Positions 17,546-25,214 of a DNA stretch of 38,847 nt are shown in pieces. A program made the translations under genes and the position numbers. The notes beneath the pieces are model-generated. The model saw nothing but the letters and a program-made list of their open reading frames with translations, was not told where the DNA came from and searched no databases. The stretch comes from Solibacillus silvestris_B (GTDB lineage: Bacteria; Bacillota; Bacilli; Bacillales_A; Planococcaceae): contig NZ_JBQCJW010000035.1 of NCBI RefSeq assembly GCF_051967575.1, forward strand, positions 1 to 38,847. The letters are read 5' to 3'. Numbering within the stretch: position 1 is the first letter of the stretch; every line of letters begins with the position of its first letter.

Positions 17546-18571
17546 AAAGTAGAACGGAATGGGTGGAAAGTAGAAGTTTCGTTGGCAAAAGTAGAACAGC
17601 GCCCGGCGAAAGTAGAACAGCGGGTGCGGAAAGTAGAAAGTTTCGGCTGGAAAGTAGAAGGGGCGGAAGATATTAGAACATTTCCCGCCGAAAGTAGAAT
17701 CTTTGGGCCTGAAAGTAGAACCCCGCCCGCCGAAAGTAGAACAGCGGGTGCGGAAAGTAGAAAGTTTCGGCTGGAAAGTAGAAGGGGCGGAAGATATTAG
17801 AATATTTCCCGCCGAAAGTAGAACTTCTAGGCCGGAAAGTAGAACCCCGCCCGCCGAAAGTAGAACAGCGGGTGCGGAAAGTAGAAAGTTTCGGTTGAGA
17901 AGTAGAAGAGGCGGAAGATATTAGAACATTTCCCGCCGAAAGTAGAACTTCTAGGCTTGAAAGTAGAACCCCACCCGGCGAAAGTAGAACAGCGGGTGCG
18001 GAAAGTAGAAAGTTTCAGGTGAAAAGTAGAAGAGGTGGAAGATATTAGAACATTTCCCGGCGAAAGTAGAATTTCTAGGCTTGAAAGTAGAACCCCACCC
18101 GCCGAAAGTAGAAAGTTTCGGCTGGAAAGTAGAACAAGCGGAAGATATTAGAACATTTCCCGCCGAAAGTAGAATCTTTGNNNNNNNNNNNNNNNNNNNN
18201 NNNNNNNNNNNNNNNNNNNNNNNNNNNNNNNNNNNNNNNNNNNNNNNNNNNNNNNNNNNNNNNNNNNNNNNNNNNNNNNNAAGTAGAACCCCGCCCGGCG
18301 AAAGTAGAACCGCGGGTGCGGAAAGTAGAAAGTTTCGGCTGGAAAGTAGAACAAGCGAAAGATAATAGACAATCCCACGCCGAAAGTAGAATTTCTGAGC
18401 TTGAAAGTAGAACTTCTCCCGGCGAAAGTAGAACAGCAGGGGCGGAAAGTAGAAAGTTTCAGCCGGAAAGTAGAACCCCACTCGCTATAAGTGGAAACTT
18501 GGCCTTTAAAAGTAGAAACTCCCGACACTAAAGTAGAACACTTCACTCAAAAAGTAGAACCCCTCCTCTTT
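17546..18571 (+). repeat. Repeat array B: 21-bp pitch core AAAGTAGAAC in 124-bp superunits (contains assembly gap)
   Basis: Cores occur every 21 bp from 17546. A six-unit superunit recurs at exactly 124 bp: its CCC-spacer unit starts at 17712, 17836, 17960 and 18084. Spacers in order are CCCGCCCGCCG, AGCGGGTGCGG, GTTTCGGCTGG, GGGCGGAAGAT, a 19-bp element ATTAGAACATTTCCCGCCG without full core, and CTTTGGGCCTG or TTCTAGGCTTG. The superunit starting 18084 lacks the AGCGGGTGCGG unit. Beyond the N run the units are more diverged and fade out after a core at 18551. Spacers are far richer in G+C than the surrounding genes. The array lies between the NlpC-SLH gene and the SLH-amidase gene, with cores in the same orientation as arrays A and C. 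ORFs through it shift frame each superunit and end at the conserved TATTAG. Confidence 0.95.
18181..18280. other. Assembly gap of 100 N inside array B
   Basis: Exactly 100 N, the usual placeholder for a gap of unknown size. The left flank ends inside a CTTTGGGCCTG-type unit and the right flank resumes one base into the following CCC-type core. The missing sequence is therefore predicted to be 7 bp plus a whole number of superunits. Confidence 0.98.
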
Positions 18572-18751
18572 AATAGCCGCTGCTATATAGAAAATAGAAC
18601 TTCATTTTCCAAAACTGCATCTCCCTCCCTTTTTCCTACTATAAAGCTAACATTAAATAGAAAAATATTAATTTACTAACTTTGTTGGATATTAATTTTA
18701 TAGATTATTTGGTAAAATGAAGATTGTCTAATAGAAGGGAGGATTATAACA

Positions 18752-20770
18752 TTGTCTATGCGCAATTTCATCATGACGGTGACTATCATCTTCATGTCAA
18801 TGTTCCAATTGAATATGGCATTTGCCAACACAAGCTTTGCCGATGTCCCTTCTACACACGGGGCGTACGGGGAAATTTCTTATTTAGTCAACGCAGGGGT
18901 TATTAAAGGTTACACAGAGAACGGGAAAACGCTGTATAAGCCAAATACCGAAGTGACGCGGGGACAAGCTGCAAAAATGGTCGTTGTTGCGACAAAGAAC
19001 AAGCCATTAACAGTGCAAAAATCATCTTTTTCTGATGTAACAGTTGGAACAGAGCTTTCAGGATATGTTGAAAGTGCCGTGAAACTAGGGTTTTTCTCGG
19101 AGCACTCTAAAGGGAAATTCGCGCCGAACACAGCATTGACAAGGGAAGAAATGAGTAAAGTGTTAGCAATTGCTTTTAAGCTGAATATCGAGCAAACGAA
19201 AAATCTGGAAATTCCATTCAAAGATATTAACCCGACATATAGTTATTATCCTTATGTGGCGGCAATATATTTCAATGGGATTACGGTTGATGCCGAAAAG
19301 TATAATCCGAAAGATGCGGTGAAGCGTTCACAGTTTGCTTCATTTATTGCGCGTGCATCTTCCGAAAATTACCGTTTACCATTGCCTGTTCAAGGGGTGA
19401 GCGTGCCTGATGCTTCGGTTGCGATTGCTTCCGCTAAGGCGAATGTTGATAATCTGAATGTGCGAACGACTGCTTCTTCGTCAAATGCATCGAACATATT
19501 AACGAAAGTGAATACAGGTGCTCCGTTTGCAGTATTCGAAGTTCAGCAGGATGGATGGCTGAAAGTTTCGCATGAAGGGCGTTTTGCCTATATTTATAAA
19601 GACTATGTTGATTTTGTTGATGAATCGGGCCGACTTATCAATACCGTTCAAAAAAATGTTTACGCACTGAGCGAAATTCAAGTATATCAAAAGCGCGATG
19701 TGAAATCGGATATTGTCAGTTCGCTTGCTGACAAAGATAAAATCGCCGTATATGGCACAATTGGCAATTGGTATGTCACACTGGTCGATGGCTTGCCGGG
19801 ATATGTGCGAGTTGCACAAACGCAAGATTCATTGCCAGATGAGGTTGTGACACCGCCGGCAGCCGAGCAGGAAAAACCGGTAGAGGAATCTCCGAACACA
19901 GTAGTGGAAGAGGAACAAAATAAACCAGAACCGGAACCGCCTGCTGAAAATGCGGAGGATAATGATAATGGTCAAAAAGAAGAGCCGATTACACCACCCG
20001 AACAGCTATTAACGAATACGATCGGAAAAGCGACAGTCGATGCATTACATATTCGTGAATCCGCTTTAGGCACATCGCGTTCGCTTGGCCAAATTAATCG
20101 CGGCACACTTGTTGAAGTGCATTCGTTAACAGGGAATTGGGCTGAAATTACGTACAACGGCATTAATGGCTATATTAATAAAACATATTTACAGCTGCTT
20201 AACCAAACAGGAACAGCTGTAAATGGCCGGATTATTGTAATTGACCCAGGGCATGGCGGCAAAGATCCCGGTGCGGTACGAAAAGATGCACGTGAAAAGG
20301 AAATCGTTTTAAAAGTTGCGAATTTAGTTAAGCAAAAGCTTGAAAAGGATGGCGCAACAGTGAAAATGACACGTGTGGGCGATACGTATCCGAGCCTGGA
20401 AGAACGCGTGAAATATGCGAAAAATGAAAACGGCGAAATTTTTGTCAGCCTGCATGCAAATTCCGCTGCAAAGGAAACGGCTAAAGGGACAGAAACTTAT
20501 TATAGTGTCACATCCAATGCAAACGAAAAAGAAGATTTTGCATTGGCAACTGCCATCAATAATGAAATTGTCAAAAACGCCAAAATGAACAATCGCGGTG
20601 TGAAGCGTGCGGATTTTGTCGTCATAAAAGGACAAGTGATGCCTGCTGTATTAGTGGAGCTTGGTTTCATAACAAATAGCGAAGATTACGCGAAGTTAAT
20701 GGCAGATGATTACATCGAAATTTTTGCCCAATCCATTTACAACGGTATTGTGCAATATTATACAAAATAA
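18752..20770 (+). CDS. SLH-SH3-N-acetylmuramoyl-L-alanine amidase (Amidase_3)
   Basis: A 672-residue autolysin-type protein. TTG 18752 is chosen because AAGGGAGG (18735-18742) is nine bases upstream; the next in-frame ATG (18758) is also possible. Signal peptide about 1-25. Three SLH domains about 26-195 (motifs TRGQ, TREE, KRSQ). Two SH3-like domains follow (about 222-280 and 285-345), then a P/E-rich linker and a third SH3 domain (about 417-480, DALHIRESALGTS). The C-terminal Amidase_3 domain (about 493-672) shows zinc ligands in IDPGHGG, REKEI and SLHAN, plus the catalytic Glu in LVELGF. It hydrolyses the bond between N-acetylmuramate and L-Ala. The domain order is complete and all key residues are present. 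It is probably held on the wall by SLH binding. Confidence 0.94.
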   Translation: MSMRNFIMTVTIIFMSMFQLNMAFANTSFADVPSTHGAYGEISYLVNAGVIKGYTENGKTLYKPNTEVTRGQAAKMVVVATKNKPLTVQKSSFSDVTVGTELSGYVESAVKLGFFSEHSKGKFAPNTALTREEMSKVLAIAFKLNIEQTKNLEIPFKDINPTYSYYPYVAAIYFNGITVDAEKYNPKDAVKRSQFASFIARASSENYRLPLPVQGVSVPDASVAIASAKANVDNLNVRTTASSSNASNILTKVNTGAPFAVFEVQQDGWLKVSHEGRFAYIYKDYVDFVDESGRLINTVQKNVYALSEIQVYQKRDVKSDIVSSLADKDKIAVYGTIGNWYVTLVDGLPGYVRVAQTQDSLPDEVVTPPAAEQEKPVEESPNTVVEEEQNKPEPEPPAENAEDNDNGQKEEPITPPEQLLTNTIGKATVDALHIRESALGTSRSLGQINRGTLVEVHSLTGNWAEITYNGINGYINKTYLQLLNQTGTAVNGRIIVIDPGHGGKDPGAVRKDAREKEIVLKVANLVKQKLEKDGATVKMTRVGDTYPSLEERVKYAKNENGEIFVSLHANSAAKETAKGTETYYSVTSNANEKEDFALATAINNEIVKNAKMNNRGVKRADFVVIKGQVMPAVLVELGFITNSEDYAKLMADDYIEIFAQSIYNGIVQYYTK

Positions 20771-20778
20771 TTGAAAAG

Positions 20779-20821
20779 ATGAGTTGCTTCCTTATTATAA
20801 AAGAAGCGGCTCATTTTTTTT
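20779..20821 (+). terminator. Rho-independent terminator
   Basis: ATGAGTTGCTTC pairs with GAAGCGGCTCAT (two G-U pairs) and is followed by eight or nine T. It ends the amidase transcript. Confidence 0.92.
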
Positions 20822-21028
20822 ATGCAAAAAGAAAAAGTGCATTGGCTTTCTAAAATTGGTGAGTGCATTTTTGGAAACGAAAAAGCTTCTCCTCCTTCTG
20901 AAAAGCAATCTGCATTTACCGAAGCCCAATCGCGATTTCGGATAGCTTCCGGGAAGTTTCAATATAACGAATTATTTTCTGATAGCTTAACCCGATACTG
21001 CTTCACAAAGCCCCTTCAAAATAACAAA

Positions 21029-21066
21029 AATCCAGCAGCTCCTACAGATGCTAGAAGTGCTGGATT
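21029..21066 (-). terminator. Terminator for the convergent glucosaminidase gene
   Basis: On the minus strand AATCCAGCA (21066-21058) pairs with TGCTGGATT (21037-21029) and is followed by T residues. It lies just past the stop at 21072. The remaining 200 bases up to the amidase terminator hold nothing recognisable. Confidence 0.8.
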
Positions 21067-21071
21067 AAAAA

Positions 21072-23090
21072 TCAGTTTTCTGGAATTGGCTGAACTAAAT
21101 CGGCGCGTACCCAACCGTATTGAGCTGCCGGATTATCGTCCGAAAGAATTTTGTACCATACATAGCCGTCTGTACCCATTATTTCTTCAACAATCGCTAC
21201 CGGATAACCGAACATTCCCGTTTCACCTACATATTTCGCCTTAAATGTGAAGTGAATAGGGGAGCTTGTAGTCGGCTCTGTGCGCACATTTACTTGGTGG
21301 CCGTTTTCATATGTTACGAACGCCAATTTTGCTTGCTTGGAATCTTTTTTGCCGAATTTATTGTCCATACGGAACATATGTCCGGCGATTTTGCTGCCCC
21401 AGAATGGATCTGACGCATAGTGAACATTCATACCGGAAGTTTTATTGCCCGGTGCTGCACCTTTCGCATATGCGCCTGCTTGCGGTACGTAGTTTAAGTT
21501 GACATAGCGAGTAATAAAAGCCATTACACTATCATCGCGTGACGGATAAATTTCGCCTAATGTCGGATCGGCGTCAAAAACTTTAATGCCGAAAATATTA
21601 TTTTTCGTCAATGCATTTTTACTTACCCCATAATCACTCTCATGCATCGCTGCCGCTAAAATGAATAAGGCGTTTACATTGTACTGTGCCTCCACTTGTT
21701 TTAACAAAGCCCCCATGCCGATTAAACGGGATTCAGTCGGTGCATTTGCATATTGAGGAGAAGTTGGAATTGCCTGGCGTTCCACTAATAACGACATGAT
21801 GATATTATCCAATTCCGCGGCTGTATAGTTTGAATGCTGGCGGATTGATTGGAATTGGAAGTAAGGATAATATGTCCCTACTTTTTTTGTTAAGAATATA
21901 TCAGAATAGAAGTTTACACCGTCTTGGCTATAATAATTTACGCCGCGCTGCATAAATGCAGGTGCTTCACTAATGACATAATCCCAATTATATTTTTGTG
22001 AAATATGGTTGAATGTGCGATGTGTTAAGTAACCGCCCTCAACGAAATAGAAATCTTGGCCTTTAATTAAGCTCGTTGGTGTTAAAGTCACTTCATCGAT
22101 TTTCGCATAGCCTTTCGTATCTGCTAACTGAACGATCGCGTATTCATCATTGCTCCCAATATATTTGAATTGTGAGCCTTCAGAAGCATATGACAATAGC
22201 TTTGTGAAATTTTTGTCCGTATAAACTGTTGTTGTATTTGCCTTTGTATCCGCTGCTGACGCGATACCGGCAGACATCTTAATGATTTTATCGCCTTTTA
22301 ATATGAGGTTTGATCCTGAACTGTTTAATGCTGCCTCCGCTTGATCGTAGCTGAAGTATACAGTCGGATTTTTCTCGATTGTCCCTTTTGATACTGTCCC
22401 TACATAATAGACGTTCGGATTCGGTGCAGGTGTTTCAATCGGACCTGTGTTTCCGCCATTATCGTTTACAGCAAAATTTTGGATTGTGCTGTTCATACGA
22501 TATAAAAATGCTGCGGCATGTGCGATTGTGGCATTGCCTTGAGGTTCAAAAAACACCCCTTTTGCTGTATGTGAACCACGAATAATATTGTAGTAAACAT
22601 TTGTTGCGACAGCAGGCTTGAACTGATCGCTGATTTTGTTGTTGTCTTTGAATGTTAAAGGTTGTCCATCAAGTGGCACGTTCGAATAGCGCAATGCTTT
22701 TTGCAATAGTGCCGCCATATGCTGACGTGTAATTTTTTCATTTGGGCGGAATGTGCCATCAGGATAGCCACTTAAAATATTGGAGCCCGCCGCTGCCTGG
22801 ATTTCAAGAGTCAGTTCACTGCCAGCTTTTAGATCCTTAAATGTATATGTAGAAGAAGCTGGTAACTGCAGTGCGCGTGTAATGTATGAAGCGAATTCGC
22901 CGCGAGTGACTGCACGGTTCGGATTGTAATTTCCTTTGCTGTCAGGACGAATTACACCGAGGTTGGACCAATACGTTAATTCATTGACCATTTGGTGACC
23001 TTTTATATCATTTGCATGAGATGTGGACTGTGTTGTAAAAGACAAAGCAACGACAAATGCGAAGGCTAGTCCGATTATTTTTTTAAACAC
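21072..23090 (-). CDS. SLH-N-acetylglucosaminidase (LytD-type glucosaminidase) with SH3 domains
   Basis: A 672-residue secreted hydrolase read on the minus strand. The start is GTG at 23090, preceded by GGAAAGGAG. Signal peptide about 1-27 (MFKKIIGLAFAFVV to SHA). Three SLH domains about 33-205 (TRGE, TRQH, then a degenerate IAHA). A region of about 230-440 with SH3-like features precedes a glucosaminidase domain (about 455-585). The catalytic Glu is in AAMHESDYG (about 480), with NNIFGIKVFDADP and YVPQAGAYAKG typical of the family. A C-terminal SH3 domain (about 590-672, VNVRTEPTTSS) closes it. The enzyme cleaves N-acetylglucosaminyl bonds of peptidoglycan glycan chains. It is the only SLH gene on the minus strand in this window. 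Confidence 0.92.
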   Translation of the reverse strand: MFKKIIGLAFAFVVALSFTTQSTSHANDIKGHQMVNELTYWSNLGVIRPDSKGNYNPNRAVTRGEFASYITRALQLPASSTYTFKDLKAGSELTLEIQAAAGSNILSGYPDGTFRPNEKITRQHMAALLQKALRYSNVPLDGQPLTFKDNNKISDQFKPAVATNVYYNIIRGSHTAKGVFFEPQGNATIAHAAAFLYRMNSTIQNFAVNDNGGNTGPIETPAPNPNVYYVGTVSKGTIEKNPTVYFSYDQAEAALNSSGSNLILKGDKIIKMSAGIASAADTKANTTTVYTDKNFTKLLSYASEGSQFKYIGSNDEYAIVQLADTKGYAKIDEVTLTPTSLIKGQDFYFVEGGYLTHRTFNHISQKYNWDYVISEAPAFMQRGVNYYSQDGVNFYSDIFLTKKVGTYYPYFQFQSIRQHSNYTAAELDNIIMSLLVERQAIPTSPQYANAPTESRLIGMGALLKQVEAQYNVNALFILAAAMHESDYGVSKNALTKNNIFGIKVFDADPTLGEIYPSRDDSVMAFITRYVNLNYVPQAGAYAKGAAPGNKTSGMNVHYASDPFWGSKIAGHMFRMDNKFGKKDSKQAKLAFVTYENGHQVNVRTEPTTSSPIHFTFKAKYVGETGMFGYPVAIVEEIMGTDGYVWYKILSDDNPAAQYGWVRADLVQPIPEN

Positions 23091-23172
23091 ATATTCACGC
23101 TCCTTTCCTTATGAATTTATTTTATCAATTTATGTGGGAGAATAATAGAAAAACCACAATTCTTAAATCGTT

Positions 23173-23198
23173 TGTAATATAATTGTAACCATATTATA
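23173..23198 (-). promoter_or_regulatory. Candidate promoter -10 and perfect WalR box for the glucosaminidase gene
   Basis: On the minus strand TATAAT occupies 23198-23193. Immediately next to it on the plus strand lies TGTAAT-N5-TGTAAC (23173-23189), a full match to the WalR consensus TGTWAH-N5-TGTWAH. The box would overlap the transcription start, a position associated with WalR repression in Bacillus subtilis. The -35 region is poor. It could instead serve the divergent gene at 23453, which is further away. Confidence 0.5.
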
Positions 23199-23452
23199 CT
23201 TAAGTTCGTCTTAATCCACATGAACGAAATTAACCTATAAAGTGAATCTTTAATCAGCAGGGTTTCAGCGTGTAAAGCGTGTTAATACCGATATTCACCC
23301 AATTGATTGCTGGACTTCACTAATCGGGCTTATACGGGCAGTTGCTGCATCCCGGGCTTTCTCATTTTCTAAAGTCTTGGGGGAGGGGGCTTGCTGTCCG
23401 TTTATGCGGGATGAAATAGAGAACTACATATAAGAAAGGGTTTGGGACACCT
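23199..23452. other. Intergenic region with no recognised element
   Basis: This is the rest of the divergent spacer between the glucosaminidase and Wzy-like genes. I see no hairpin with a T tract and no good sigma-A promoter. AAAGGG near 23437 is the probable ribosome binding site for the next gene. Confidence 0.4.
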
Positions 23453-24943
23453 ATGAAGGACATTTCTGTCAAAATGAATAAAAAAGAATGGCTCGAAATT
23501 ATAGGGGCAATGCTTGTACTTGGGGCAGCAACATTGCTTCCGCCGAATATAGCGCAAATTAGCACAGCTGTATTTTTTGTGCTGTTCGCATTTTTTAAGC
23601 CATTCCAAAGTTTAATGATTTTAGTACCGTACGTCATTTTCCGTACATTTTTTATTGAACTGAACCCTGGTCTTAAGCTAGTCGGTGATTTGATTACGAT
23701 TGTCGTATTGTTCCGATTGTTTTTATTGAATGCGAGGAAGTTTAAAACATGGTTCCATTTCAAGCCATTTGAGTATTTCTACTTTGCATTTTTGATTTTC
23801 GGAGCAATTATCGGCTATAAAAACGGTGTATCGCTTGGCGCCATCGTGTTCCAATTGCGTACATTCGGTGTGATGTATTTACTTTATTACATCATCAGCC
23901 GCAGTGAATTGCCGAAAAATTTCCTTGTGAAACTTGCATGGATCACTGTATTTTCAGGCGCCATCATTTTCGTCCAGGGGGTTGTCGAAAAACTGTCGAT
24001 GCGCCAATTGCTGATGCCGGAAGTTTGGACTCAAAAAGTGCTGTCTGCTACAAACTTTGTGCGTATTTACGGAATGCTTAATAATCCGAACTCATTAGCA
24101 CTTGTACTGTTTTTCGCAATTTGTGCAGTATTTTTCCTGCGCTGGGTATATGAGGACAATGCATTTAAATGGAGTCTTCGTATCGCGCAAGTCGCATTTT
24201 TCGGGATGCTGCTATTGACATTATCCCGCGGAACATGGATAGCCGCATTCGTATTCGTGCTGTTCTTCCTGTTGCTTGCACGCAACTGGCAATTGCTGAA
24301 GAAAATCGTCGTCACTTTTGTCGTATCGATTGTGCTTATTTACTTACCTGTGAACTGGGGCGTTACATTTTTACAAAATTTAGGTGTGGAAAATACAATT
24401 GCACCAGATGAAATTTCAGGTGGTATTAGTAACCGCTTTACCGAAACATTCTCGGACGACACTTTGGAGCTAATGCAGGAAAGCGGCCGTATGTTCTATA
24501 TTAAAAAAGGTTTTGAAATATTGAAGGATTATCCAATTACGGGTGCTGGCTTCGGCACATTCGGCGGCTCTGCAACACTATCATATGATTCGCCAATTTA
24601 TGAGGAATACGGAATCCGCTCAGATATTTACGGAGGCAAAAACTTCTACTCCGATAACCAATACATCCAAGTCATTGCGGAAACAGGCGCGGTGGGTGTC
24701 CTTTTATTCGCAGGCTTCTTGCTTGCTATGGTATGGATGTACTGGAAGGAACGCAAAACCGTATTCGGGCAATATTTATTTGCATTATGGTTTGCAACAG
24801 GTGTAGCAGGCTTCTTCTATAATATTTGGGAACTGAAAGTATACGTGCTCTTCTATTTCATCCTTTTCGGGTTATTCGCAAGCAGCCGCGCAATGTATCC
24901 GATGCTGAAATTGAGCGACTACGAAAAACAAAAATCCGAATAA
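23453..24943 (+). CDS. O-antigen ligase/polymerase-like (Wzy_C) membrane protein
   Basis: A 496-residue polytopic membrane protein with about 11-12 hydrophobic segments and a large extracellular loop (about 315-400) between late segments. That loop and the motifs LSRGTWIAAF, GAGFGTFGG and DNQYIQVIAETGAVGVLLF are typical of the Wzy_C/O-antigen ligase family, which joins or polymerises lipid-linked glycan chains on the outer face of the membrane. ATG 23453 has AAAGGG upstream; a second in-frame ATG at 23474 has no ribosome binding site. In an SLH-dominated region the natural guess is assembly of a secondary cell wall polymer or protein-linked glycan, but the substrate cannot be read from sequence. 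It is monocistronic with its own terminator. Confidence 0.85.
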   Translation: MKDISVKMNKKEWLEIIGAMLVLGAATLLPPNIAQISTAVFFVLFAFFKPFQSLMILVPYVIFRTFFIELNPGLKLVGDLITIVVLFRLFLLNARKFKTWFHFKPFEYFYFAFLIFGAIIGYKNGVSLGAIVFQLRTFGVMYLLYYIISRSELPKNFLVKLAWITVFSGAIIFVQGVVEKLSMRQLLMPEVWTQKVLSATNFVRIYGMLNNPNSLALVLFFAICAVFFLRWVYEDNAFKWSLRIAQVAFFGMLLLTLSRGTWIAAFVFVLFFLLLARNWQLLKKIVVTFVVSIVLIYLPVNWGVTFLQNLGVENTIAPDEISGGISNRFTETFSDDTLELMQESGRMFYIKKGFEILKDYPITGAGFGTFGGSATLSYDSPIYEEYGIRSDIYGGKNFYSDNQYIQVIAETGAVGVLLFAGFLLAMVWMYWKERKTVFGQYLFALWFATGVAGFFYNIWELKVYVLFYFILFGLFASSRAMYPMLKLSDYEKQKSE

Positions 24944-24949
24944 ACAAAG

Positions 24950-24980
24950 GAACTGCCTCTTTAAGGGGTAGTTCTTTTTT
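24950..24980 (+). terminator. Rho-independent terminator
   Basis: GAACTGCCTC (24950-24959) pairs with GGGGTAGTTC (24965-24974) including two G-U pairs, with a TTTAA loop and six T after. Confidence 0.92.
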
Positions 24981-25214
24981 GAGGAGTTATGAACAGGCTG
25001 TTAAAAGCGGCTGCTATTTCCCCGCAATCGGCCAATAAAAATTCTATGCCCCAGCAATCTACTTTTAAAAATGTATTTTTATGTTGAAACGATAGTTTTT
25101 TTGTGAAATGTAACATAAGATTAATAGTTTCTCATGCGAAAATTTGTTAAGGTAAGGTATAGGTTAGAAAGAGAGGAAGGTGACTTGCTTCAAATTAAGC
25201 AGGAAGCGTAAATT

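Noticed and set aside
17428..18546. Several overlapping ORFs through array B (products rich in ESRT, KVE, FYF heptads) as possible repeat proteins
   Set aside because: They arise because 21 is divisible by 3 and the core lacks stops in most frames. They occur on both strands, lack ribosome binding sites, and lose frame at each 124-bp superunit, ending at TATTAG.
17546..18571. CRISPR array
   Set aside because: The repeat is only 10 bp and the intervals 11 bp, the intervals recur in a fixed order, and no cas gene is present in the window.
20822..21244. A plus-strand ORF of 140 residues after the amidase gene
   Set aside because: It starts in the terminator T tract, has no ribosome binding site and runs antisense into the glucosaminidase gene.
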